Below are positions 5,901-11,531 of a DNA stretch of 11,531 bases, piece by piece. A program made the translations under genes and the position numbers. Within the stretch, counting starts at the first letter, position 1, and each line of letters opens with the position of its first letter. This DNA is from JANOBJ01 sp031411575 (lineage in GTDB: Bacteria > Pseudomonadota > Gammaproteobacteria > Burkholderiales > Burkholderiaceae_C): contig JANOBJ010000321.1 of NCBI GenBank assembly GCA_031411575.1, positions 1 to 11,531 of the forward strand. Direction: 5' to 3'. The notes under the pieces were generated by a model. That model was not told the DNA's origin. It ran no database searches and saw only the letters and a list, made by a program, of their open reading frames with translations.

Positions 5901-6671
5901 TCACTGCGCCACCCATCCCCCATCCATATTCCAGATGGCCCCGCGCACGTTGTTGCCGGCCGGGGAACAGAAGAACAAGGCCAGCTCGCCCAGTTCTTCC
6001 GGCGTCGTGAACTGCAATGACGGCTCTTTCTCGGCCAGCAGATCGCGCTTGGCAACTTCAACCGAAATGCCTTCGCGCTCGGACCGTGCGTCGATCTGTT
6101 TTTGCACCAGCGGGGTCAGCACCCAGCCCGGGCAGATAGCGTTGCTGGTGACGCCGGTGGTCGCGGTTTCCAGGGCGATCGACTTGGTGAACCCGACGAT
6201 GCCGTGTTTGGACGCGACGTAGGCCGATTTCTGCGCCGAAGCCACCATGCCGTGGGCGGACGCCACGTTGATCACGCGGCCCCAATTGGCGGCTTTCATG
6301 GCGGGGATGGCCAGGCGGGTGGTGTGGAACGCGCTGGTCAGGTTGATGGCGATGATCGCGTCCCACTTCTCGACGGGAAAGTCTTCCACGTTCGCCACGT
6401 GCTGGATGCCGGCGTTGTTGACCAGGATGTCCACGCGCCCGAATTCCTTCGCGGCGTAGGCCATCATGGCTTCAATCTCGGCGGGTTTGCTCATGTCGGC
6501 GCCGTGGTAGGCCACCTTGGCGCCCAGAGCGGCGACCTCGGCCTTGGGGCCGTCGACGTCGCCGAAGCCATTGAGCACGATGTTGGCGCCATTGCGGGCC
6601 AGCACTTTGGCGATGCCCAGGCCAATGCCGCTGGTGGAACCCGTGACGAGTGCAGTTTTACCCTTCAGCAT
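5901..6671 (-). CDS. bdhA: D-3-hydroxybutyrate dehydrogenase
   Basis: A 256-residue short-chain dehydrogenase that oxidises (R)-3-hydroxybutyrate to acetoacetate with NAD+ in the cytoplasm, the step that follows PHB depolymerisation. The nucleotide-binding motif TGSTSGIG is at 10-17 and NNAG at 85-88. The catalytic residues are S138 (NVASAHG), Y151 and K155 (YVASK). Substrate-specificity residues known from the Pseudomonas fragi enzyme (Q94, H144, K152, W187, Q196 there) are found here with a constant offset of four: Q90, H140, K148, W183 and Q192. That sets it apart from a generic SDR or FabG. The ATG at 6669-6671 (MLKGKTALVTG) has GGAG 8 nt upstream; an earlier in-frame ATG at 6720-6722 would add 17 residues with no homology expected. 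It is convergent with the SIMPL gene and divergent from the hydrolase (67-base gap). Together with phaR in this window it indicates a PHB-storing organism. Confidence 0.96.
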   Translation of the reverse strand: MLKGKTALVTGSTSGIGLGIAKVLARNGANIVLNGFGDVDGPKAEVAALGAKVAYHGADMSKPAEIEAMMAYAAKEFGRVDILVNNAGIQHVANVEDFPVEKWDAIIAINLTSAFHTTRLAIPAMKAANWGRVINVASAHGMVASAQKSAYVASKHGIVGFTKSIALETATTGVTSNAICPGWVLTPLVQKQIDARSEREGISVEVAKRDLLAEKEPSLQFTTPEELGELALFFCSPAGNNVRGAIWNMDGGWVAQ

Positions 6672-6679
6672 GGTGTGTT

Positions 6680-6683
6680 CTCC
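6680..6683 (-). promoter_or_regulatory. Shine-Dalgarno GGAG deciding the bdhA start
   Basis: The minus strand reads CCGGAGAACACACCATG. GGAG lies 8 nt before the ATG at 6669-6671, favouring the 256-residue product over the upstream ATG at 6720-6722, which has no comparable site. Confidence 0.6.
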
Positions 6684-6738
6684 GGATGAATTACGATGAA
6701 GTCGAAGACAAAAGATTAGCAATTATCAAGCCGCGACC

Positions 6739-7659
6739 GTGTTGAACCCGCCCGAAGCCCTCCAGCCCGTGCTGAACCACGTTTCCTGCCCCGATGCGGC
6801 AGGCGGGCACCGCATGGCGTATTGGCAATGGGGCGAGGCCGCCAGTCCCCATGTGGTGGTGTGCGTGCATGGGCTGTCGCGTCAGGGGCGCGACTTTGAC
6901 GTGGTGGCGCGCGCGCTGCTGCAGCGTACCGGTGGCGCATGGCGTGTGGTGTGCCCGGACGTGGCGGGCCGTGGCCAGAGCGATTGGCTCCAGGACCCGA
7001 TGGGCTATCAGATCCCGTCCTATGCCGCTGACATGCTGGCCCTGCTGGCGCAACTGCAGGCCCAGGCGCCGGTTCAGACGCTCGATTGGGTGGGCACCAG
7101 CATGGGCGGGCTGATCGGCATGGTGCTGGCGGGGCAGGCCGGGTTGCCGCTTCCGGCGCCTGTGCACCGGCTCGTGCTCAACGATGTCGGCCCTGTCATT
7201 CAGTGGCAGGCGCTGGCGCGCATCGGCACGTATCTGGGGCAGACCGGAAGGTTCGATTCGGTTCAGGCGGCGGCCGACGCAATGTGGGCCATCTCCACCA
7301 GCTTCGGGCCGCACACGCCCGAGCAGTGGCTGGCGCTGTCACGGCCGATGCTCAAACCCCTGCCCGACGGCGCGCTGACCCTGCACTACGACCCCGCGAT
7401 TGCGGTGCCGTTTCGCACCGTCACGGCTGAATCCGCCGCAGCGAGCGAGGCCGCGCTGTGGCAGCTGTACGACCAGATCACGGCCGAAACGCTGCTGCTG
7501 CGCGGCGCACAGTCGGATCTGCTGGCGCCCGAGACCGCGCGCGCCATGGCCGGGCGAGGGCCCCGCGCGCAGCTGGTCGAATTTGCGGGCGTGGGCCACG
7601 CGCCGACGCTGGTTGCGCCCGATCAGGTGGACGCGGTGTGCAGCTTCCTGATCCCCTGA
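6739..7659 (+). CDS. Alpha/beta-fold hydrolase
   Basis: A 306-residue cytoplasmic alpha/beta hydrolase; the substrate cannot be read from the sequence. The oxyanion-hole region is VCVHGLSRQGRDFD (41-54), the strand after it carries CPDVAGRGQSDW (72-83), and the nucleophile elbow is GTSMGG with S121. The probable acid is D260 (RGAQSDLL), and the base is H287 in GVGHAPTL. A cap domain of about 90 residues lies between the nucleophile and acid. The frame opens at GTG 6739 or at the next codon, TTG 6742; neither has a good ribosome site, and ATG 6814 (MAYWQWG) would cut into the first strand. No signal peptide. relA starts 15 bases after its stop, so they are probably co-transcribed. It starts 67 bases from the divergent bdhA; a role in ester or hydroxyacid metabolism is possible but not shown. 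Confidence 0.87.
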   Translation: MLNPPEALQPVLNHVSCPDAAGGHRMAYWQWGEAASPHVVVCVHGLSRQGRDFDVVARALLQRTGGAWRVVCPDVAGRGQSDWLQDPMGYQIPSYAADMLALLAQLQAQAPVQTLDWVGTSMGGLIGMVLAGQAGLPLPAPVHRLVLNDVGPVIQWQALARIGTYLGQTGRFDSVQAAADAMWAISTSFGPHTPEQWLALSRPMLKPLPDGALTLHYDPAIAVPFRTVTAESAAASEAALWQLYDQITAETLLLRGAQSDLLAPETARAMAGRGPRAQLVEFAGVGHAPTLVAPDQVDAVCSFLIP

Positions 7660-7674
7660 ACAGGCTGTCGGGTC

Positions 7675-9909
7675 ATGAAAAGTCTGGCCGTTGAACGTCC
7701 GAAGGCGCCCCAGCCGGCCGAGCCCGTGCCGGAGCTGATTGCGGCGACCGCGTTGAGCCTGCCCGAACAGGCGCATGCGCTGACACGTGCCCGCTCATTT
7801 GCCGAGCCGCTGATTGCCAGCGAGCAGCTGGATACGGGCGAGAACACATTGGCGCATGCCGACGCCGTGGCGCGCATCCTCAAGACCGTGGGCGGTTCCG
7901 AAGCGATGCAGGCGGCCAGCTACCTGGTCTATGCGTGCGACCACCTCAACAAGCCCGAAGAGGTGATCGCCAAGGCCTTTGGCCAGAATTTCGCCACGCT
8001 GGCGGTCGAAACCACCAAGCTGGTGCGCGTGCAGCGACTCTCGCGCACCGCCCATTCGACCGCGCAGCTGGTGGACGACCCCGCCGCGCAGACCGAAAAC
8101 GTGCGCAAGATGCTGCTCGCGTTCTCGCGCGACTTGCGCGTGGTGATGCTGCGGCTTGCGTCGCGCCTGCAAACGCTGCGCCACTATGCCGCCACCAAGC
8201 AGCCGGTGCCGCCCAGCCTGGCGCGTGAATCACTGCAGGTGTTTGCGCCGCTGGCCAACCGGCTGGGCATCTGGCAGGTGAAGTGGGAACTGGAAGACCT
8301 GTCGTTCCGCTTCCTGGAGCCCGAGACCTACCGCGAAGTGGCGCGCCTGCTCGACGAAAAACGCATTGAGCGCGAGGGCTACGTCGAGCAGTTGCGCGGG
8401 CAGCTCGAAGCCGAGCTGCGCAGCCAGGGCATCGGCGCGACGGTGCACGGCCGGCCCAAGCACATCTACAGCATCGTGCGCAAGATGCGCGGCAAGTCGC
8501 TGGATTTTGACCACGTGTTTGACATTCGCGCGCTGCGCGTCGTGGTGCCCTCGGTCCCGGATTGCTATGCCGCGCTGAGCTGGGTGCACAGCCGGTTCCA
8601 GCCAATCACCGAAGAGTTTGACGACTACATCGCCAAGCCCAAGGCCAATGGCTACCAGTCGCTGCATACCATCGTGCGCGAGGTGGTCGATGGTCAGCCG
8701 GCGCGGCCGATCGAAATCCAGATCCGCACCCAGGCCATGCATGACCATGCCGAGCACGGCGTGGCGGCGCACTGGGCCTACAAGGAGGCCGGCGCCAAGG
8801 GCTATGCGGGCGTATCGGCCAGCGGTGCGTACGACGCCAAGATCGCGGTGTTGCGCCAGTTGCTGGCCTGGGAGCGCGATCTTGCGGGCGCCAAGCCCGG
8901 CAAGGACCTGTTTGACGACCGGATCTACGTGCTGACACCCGAAGCGGCGATTGTGGAACTGCCGCAGGGCGCGACCGCCATCGATTTCGCCTACAGCGTG
9001 CACACCAACCTAGGGCACCGTTGCCGCGGCGCACGCGTGGACGGCGCGATGGTGCCGCTCAATACGCCGCTGCAGAACGGCCAGACCGTGGAAGTGATCA
9101 CCACCAAAGAGGGCGGGCCCTCGCGCGACTGGCTCAACGCCGAACTCGGTTATCTGGCCAGCCCGCGCGCCAAGGCCAAGGTGCGGGCCTGGTTCAACGC
9201 GCAGGTCATGCACGAGACGGTGGCACGCGGGCGCGAGGCGGTCGAAAAACTGCTGCAGCGCGAAGGCAAGACAGCGCTCAAGCTCGATGACCTGGCTTCG
9301 CAGCTCGGCTTCAAATCCGCCGACGAACTGTTCGAGGTGGTCGGCAAGGATGAATTCTCGCTGCGCAGCATCGAAACGCTGCTCAGGCCGCCCGAGCCGG
9401 TGCTGCCGCACGACGAGTTCCCGCAGTTAAAAAAATCCCGTGCGGCGGACCACAACGCAAAGGGCGGGGTGCTGGTGGTAGGCGTGGATTCGCTGATGAC
9501 GCAGTTGGCCAAATGCTGCAAGCCGGCACCGCCCGACGACATCGGCGGGTTCGTCACGCGGGGCAAGGGTGTCAGCATTCACCGGCGCGATTGCAGCAAT
9601 TTCCGCGAGCTGGAAGCGCGCGACAGCCAGCGCGTGATCGATGTGGCGTGGGGCACGCCACGCGCAGCCGAAGCGGCGGTTTACCCCGTGGATGTGGCGG
9701 TCGAGGCAGCCGACCGGCAGTGCTTGCTGCGCGATATCTCCGAGGTGTTCGCCAAGGAGAAGATGAATGTCATCGGCGTGCAGACGCAATCGGTCAAGGG
9801 CACGGCCTGGATGACCTTCACGGTGGAAGTAGCGGACTCGCAGCGTCTGGCCAAGGTGCTGGGTACCGTGGCCGATGTGAAGGGCGTGCGCTCGGCGCGC
9901 CGGCGTTGA
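7675..9909 (+). CDS. relA: GTP pyrophosphokinase RelA, (p)ppGpp synthetase
   Basis: A 744-residue long RSH protein that transfers pyrophosphate from ATP to GTP/GDP when ribosomes stall on uncharged tRNA (stringent response). The N-terminal hydrolase domain is degenerate: H61 remains in LAHADAVA, but the HD motif is replaced by LVYACDHLNK (84-93), so hydrolysis is unlikely. The synthetase domain (about 240-370) has GRPKHIYSIVRKMRGKS (259-275), HVFDIRALRVV (280-290) and DDYIAKPKANGYQSLHT (316-332). It carries the acidic EFDD (314-317), the EXDD form typical of synthetase-only RelA rather than the basic RXKD of SpoT/Rel. A TGS domain follows (about 415-477, DRIYVLTPEA to VEVIT), then the Cys-rich zinc-finger-like region (LAKCCKPAP, 611-619; IHRRDC, 635-640) and a C-terminal ACT domain (about 671-744). 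Length matches RelA. It lies 15 bases after the hydrolase and before tRNA-Val. Confidence 0.97.
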   Translation: MKSLAVERPKAPQPAEPVPELIAATALSLPEQAHALTRARSFAEPLIASEQLDTGENTLAHADAVARILKTVGGSEAMQAASYLVYACDHLNKPEEVIAKAFGQNFATLAVETTKLVRVQRLSRTAHSTAQLVDDPAAQTENVRKMLLAFSRDLRVVMLRLASRLQTLRHYAATKQPVPPSLARESLQVFAPLANRLGIWQVKWELEDLSFRFLEPETYREVARLLDEKRIEREGYVEQLRGQLEAELRSQGIGATVHGRPKHIYSIVRKMRGKSLDFDHVFDIRALRVVVPSVPDCYAALSWVHSRFQPITEEFDDYIAKPKANGYQSLHTIVREVVDGQPARPIEIQIRTQAMHDHAEHGVAAHWAYKEAGAKGYAGVSASGAYDAKIAVLRQLLAWERDLAGAKPGKDLFDDRIYVLTPEAAIVELPQGATAIDFAYSVHTNLGHRCRGARVDGAMVPLNTPLQNGQTVEVITTKEGGPSRDWLNAELGYLASPRAKAKVRAWFNAQVMHETVARGREAVEKLLQREGKTALKLDDLASQLGFKSADELFEVVGKDEFSLRSIETLLRPPEPVLPHDEFPQLKKSRAADHNAKGGVLVVGVDSLMTQLAKCCKPAPPDDIGGFVTRGKGVSIHRRDCSNFRELEARDSQRVIDVAWGTPRAAEAAVYPVDVAVEAADRQCLLRDISEVFAKEKMNVIGVQTQSVKGTAWMTFTVEVADSQRLAKVLGTVADVKGVRSARRR

Positions 9910-9969
9910 GTGCCGGGAGCCAGGCCGCGCGCACGGCAAACGGTACGCCACAGACCCGCCAGCGCTTGA

Positions 9970-9978
9970 TGCTATACT
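9970..9978 (+). promoter_or_regulatory. Extended -10 promoter element of tRNA-Val
   Basis: TGCTATACT is a TGn-extended -10 hexamer (TATACT, 9973-9978) ending 16 bases before the mature tRNA, implying a start near 9985 and a short 5' leader. The -35 region at correct spacing (9950-9955, ACAGAC) is poor, which is acceptable for an extended -10. A GC-rich discriminator (GGCTCGG) follows, as is usual for stringently controlled stable-RNA promoters. Confidence 0.6.
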
Positions 9979-9994
9979 CCAAGGCTCGGATTTT

Positions 9995-10071
9995 AGGCGC
10001 GTAGCTCAGCTGGTTAGAGCACCACCTTGACATGGTGGGGGTCGTTGGTTCGAGTCCAATCGCGCCTACCA
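9995..10071 (+). tRNA. tRNA-Val(GAC)
   Basis: This 77-nt tRNA folds completely. The acceptor AGGCGCG (9995-10001) pairs with CGCGCCT (10061-10067), followed by discriminator A and an encoded CCA (10069-10071). The D arm is GCTC...GAGC. The anticodon stem CCACC/GGTGG encloses the loop TTGACAT, giving anticodon GAC (10029-10031), which reads valine GUC/GUU codons. The T arm GTTGG/CCAAT (with one G-T pair) encloses TTCGAGT. It lies 85 bases after relA and appears to have its own promoter. I see no hairpin-plus-T-run terminator directly after it. Confidence 0.97.
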
Positions 10072-10146
10072 ATTTCCTTCTCAGTTCTCATTCCCGTCTG
10101 TCTCACCGTCAGGGTAAACCTTGGCTGGCTGGCAAAGGCGGCTCCC

Positions 10147-10152
10147 TAGAAT
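10147..10152 (+). promoter_or_regulatory. Putative -10 box of the phaR promoter
   Basis: TAGAAT differs from TATAAT at one position. It is about 60 bases before the phaR start, predicting a transcription start near 10160. The best -35 look-alike, TTGGCT (10121-10126), is 20 bases upstream, wider than the usual 16-18, so the call is tentative. Confidence 0.4.
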
Positions 10153-10155
10153 ATG

Positions 10156-10182
10156 TTGCGGTGCAGTACCTGTTTTGTACTG
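10156..10182 (+). promoter_or_regulatory. Candidate PhaR operator and dyad in the phaR leader
   Basis: TTGCGGTGCAG (10156-10166) is a TGC-rich sequence of the kind PhaR proteins bind, overlapping the predicted start of transcription. Adjoining it is a perfect 6-bp inverted repeat, CAGTAC (10164-10169) and GTACTG (10177-10182), with a 7-base loop. Both positions suit autorepression, which is known for PhaR in Ralstonia/Cupriavidus and Paracoccus. The assignment of the motif is from memory of its TGC-rich character. Confidence 0.4.
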
Positions 10183-10202
10183 TGAGTTTCCGTGCAAGTC
10201 TC

Positions 10203-10207
10203 AGGAG
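10203..10207 (+). promoter_or_regulatory. Shine-Dalgarno AGGAG deciding the GTG start of phaR
   Basis: AGGAG stands 6 bases before GTG 10214. The frame could be read from ATG 10121, but the 31 extra residues (MAGWQRRLPRICCG...) look like translated leader DNA and have no comparable ribosome site. Confidence 0.75.
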
Positions 10208-10213
10208 CCAGTC

Positions 10214-10747
10214 GTGCAGAACAGGAAAGCATCAGGCGCAAAAGCGCCGCAGCGCATCATCAAGAAGTACCCAAACCGGCGCCTGTACGACACCGATACC
10301 TCCACCTACATCACTCTGGCTGACGTCAAGCACCTGGTGATGGACGGCGACGCGTTTGTGGTGCGCGATGCCAAAACCAACGATGACCTGACCCGCAGCA
10401 TCCTGCTTCAGATCATCCTTGAAGAAGAGGCCGGTGGCGCGCCCATGTTCACCGAGGCGGTGCTGGCCAACATTATCCGCTTCTACGGTCACGCGATGCA
10501 GGGCTTCATCGGCACTTACCTCGAGAAAAATGTTCAGGCTTTTACCGATGTGCAGTCCAAACTCACCGAGCAATCCAAGAGCGTCACGCCCGAGATGTGG
10601 GCGCAGTTCATGAGCATGCAGTCGCCCATGATGCAGGGGATGATGGGCAACTACGTTGAGCAGTCCAAAAGCATGTTTACGCAGATGCAGGAGCAGATGC
10701 AAAAGCAGACCGAGCAAATGCTGGGCGCATTCGGGCTGAAACGCTGA
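10214..10747 (+). CDS. phaR: Polyhydroxyalkanoate synthesis repressor PhaR
   Basis: A 177-residue regulator of PHB storage. PhaR binds both DNA and nascent PHB granules; when granules are absent it represses phasin genes and its own gene. The N-terminal DNA/PHB-binding domain is unmistakable: RIIKKYPNRRLYDTDTSTYI (14-33), LADVKHLVMDG (35-45), FVVRDAKTNDDLTRSILLQI (48-67). The following PHB_acc-type region (ILEEEAGGAPMF, 68-79; FYGHAMQGFIGTYLEKN, 90-106) leads to a Met/Gln-rich amphipathic C-terminus (MQSPMMQGMMGNYVEQSK, 135-152; MFTQMQEQMQKQTEQM, 154-169), which may mediate oligomers or granule contact. The start is GTG 10214 with a strong AGGAG; length then matches the family. It is 142 bases after tRNA-Val with its own probable promoter, and 28 bases before rimO. 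bdhA in the same window fits a PHB-cycling host. Confidence 0.96.
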   Translation: MQNRKASGAKAPQRIIKKYPNRRLYDTDTSTYITLADVKHLVMDGDAFVVRDAKTNDDLTRSILLQIILEEEAGGAPMFTEAVLANIIRFYGHAMQGFIGTYLEKNVQAFTDVQSKLTEQSKSVTPEMWAQFMSMQSPMMQGMMGNYVEQSKSMFTQMQEQMQKQTEQMLGAFGLKR

Positions 10748-10760
10748 CGCGGCCAAATGC

Positions 10761-10769
10761 TGGGACAAT
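10761..10769 (+). promoter_or_regulatory. Extended -10 box directly before rimO
   Basis: TGGGACAAT is a TGn-extended -10 (GACAAT, 10764-10769) ending 6 bases before the rimO ATG at 10776, so transcription would start at or near the A of the start codon. No -35 match is seen at the right spacing. The GGGGG just before ATG is too close for a normal Shine-Dalgarno. This suggests a leaderless mRNA from an independent rimO promoter inside the short phaR-rimO gap. Confidence 0.45.
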
Positions 10770-10775
10770 CGGGGG

Positions 10776-11531
10776 ATGAGTGAAGTCTTGTCCCCCGTCA
10801 GCAACGTCCCCGCGGCTCCAGCCGCCCCCCGAGTTGGTTTTGTGAGCCTGGGCTGCCCCAAGGCCCTGACCGATTCCGAACTGATCCTCACGCAACTGAG
10901 CGCCGAGGGCTACCAGACCTCCAAGACCTTTCAGGGAGCCGATCTGGTGATCGTCAACACCTGCGGCTTCATCGACGACGCCGTCAAGGAGAGCCTGGAC
11001 ACCATCGGTGAGGCACTGGCCGAGAATGGTCGCGTCATCGTGACGGGTTGCCTGGGTGCCAAGGCGGGCGAGGGCGGCGGCAACCTGGTCAAGCAGATGC
11101 ACCCGAGTGTTCTGGCCGTGACCGGCCCGCACGCCACCCAGGAAGTGATGGACGCGGTGCATGCCAACCTGCCCAAGCCGCACGACCCTTTCGTGGACCT
11201 GATTCCCAACGCATTCGGCGTGGCCGGCATCAAGCTCACGCCCCGGCACTATGCCTACCTCAAGATCAGCGAGGGCTGCAACCACCGCTGCACCTTCTGC
11301 ATCATTCCGTCGATGCGGGGCGACCTGGTGTCGCGCCCGATTGGCGATGTGCTGGCAGACGCGAGAGCGCTGTTTGAAGGCGGCGTGAAAGAACTGCTGG
11401 TGGTCAGCCAGGACACCTCGGCCTATGGAGTGGACGTGAAGTACCGCACCGGTTTCCATGACGGCCGTCCGGTGCGCACGCGCATGTTCGACCTGGTGGC
11501 GGCGCTGGGCGAGATCGCCGAGCCCCATGGC
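10776..11531 (+). CDS. rimO: Ribosomal protein S12 methylthiotransferase RimO (C-terminus beyond the window)
   Basis: The first 252 codons of RimO, a radical-SAM enzyme with two 4Fe-4S clusters that attaches a methylthio group to the conserved aspartate of ribosomal protein S12. The N-terminal cluster cysteines are C27 (SLGCPKALTDSE), C63 (VNTCGFIDDAV) and C92 (VTGCLGAK). The radical-SAM motif CxxxCxxC is C168, C172 and C175 in SEGCNHRCTFCIIPSMRG. TPRHYAYLKISEGCNHRCTF (155-174) and VVSQDTSAYGVDVK are RimO-specific in wording and separate it from MiaB. About 200 residues remain outside, including the end of the TIM-like barrel and the TRAM domain. The N-terminus has a short extra Ala/Pro stretch (VPAAPAAPRV, 11-20). 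The start ATG is 28 bases after the phaR stop. The reading frame is intact to the window end. Confidence 0.97.
   Translation, partial: MSEVLSPVSNVPAAPAAPRVGFVSLGCPKALTDSELILTQLSAEGYQTSKTFQGADLVIVNTCGFIDDAVKESLDTIGEALAENGRVIVTGCLGAKAGEGGGNLVKQMHPSVLAVTGPHATQEVMDAVHANLPKPHDPFVDLIPNAFGVAGIKLTPRHYAYLKISEGCNHRCTFCIIPSMRGDLVSRPIGDVLADARALFEGGVKELLVVSQDTSAYGVDVKYRTGFHDGRPVRTRMFDLVAALGEIAEPHG

Noticed and set aside
9900..9916. Hairpin CCGGC-N7-GCCGG over the relA stop as a terminator
   Set aside because: The stem is only 5 bp and no T-run follows, so it does not meet the pattern of an intrinsic terminator.
10121..10213. N-terminal extension of PhaR from ATG 10121
   Set aside because: The extra 31 residues have no family resemblance, the predicted promoter and operator fall inside them, and a strong SD precedes GTG 10214.
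10677..11528. A 283-codon minus-strand frame opposite phaR and rimO
   Set aside because: The plus strand encodes clear PhaR and RimO motifs; the opposite frame has no recognisable domain and is the usual shadow of G+C-rich codons.

Overview
The window (about 11.5 kb, high G+C) looks like a chromosomal segment of a betaproteobacterium of the order Burkholderiales, most probably family Comamonadaceae. The grounds are the RisA/OmpR-type regulator, the synthetase-only RelA next to a hydrolase, two polyhydroxybutyrate (PHB) genes (3-hydroxybutyrate dehydrogenase and PhaR), and AT-rich intergenic motifs of a kind I recall as common in that family. No transposase, integrase, phage gene or CRISPR array is visible.

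Layout. (1) Positions 1-1487, minus strand: a two-component system, with an OmpR/RisA-like response regulator followed by an EnvZ/RisS-like sensor kinase that runs off the left edge. (2) Positions 1655-5679, plus strand: four closely spaced genes whose products all carry export signals: a small unrecognised protein, a DUF1800 protein, a Tat-exported DUF1501 protein and a SIMPL-domain protein. The two transcription units diverge from a 167-base gap holding a perfect 9-bp inverted repeat of OmpR-like half-sites. (3) Positions 5680-5900: the gap between convergent genes, almost filled by a 195-base palindromic element. (4) Positions 5901-6671, minus strand: 3-hydroxybutyrate dehydrogenase. (5) Positions 6739-9909, plus strand: an alpha/beta hydrolase and RelA, probably one operon. 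(6) Positions 9995-10071: tRNA-Val(GAC) with an extended -10 promoter. (7) Positions 10214-10747: the PHB regulator PhaR, with a possible self-regulatory operator in its leader. (8) From 10776 to the right edge: RimO, truncated by the window, with an extended -10 box placed so that its mRNA could be leaderless.

How the genes fit together. Three themes occur: envelope sensing and exported proteins (left half), PHB storage and mobilisation (bdhA, phaR), and stringent response/translation (relA, tRNA-Val, rimO). (p)ppGpp and PHB metabolism are physiologically connected in many Burkholderiales, but nothing here proves co-regulation. The most open biology is the DUF1800/DUF1501/SIMPL export operon, whose function I cannot name, and the palindromic element at 5691-5885. 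The rest is ordinary core genome. Four genes appear to use GTG or TTG starts (sensor kinase, SIMPL protein, hydrolase, phaR).
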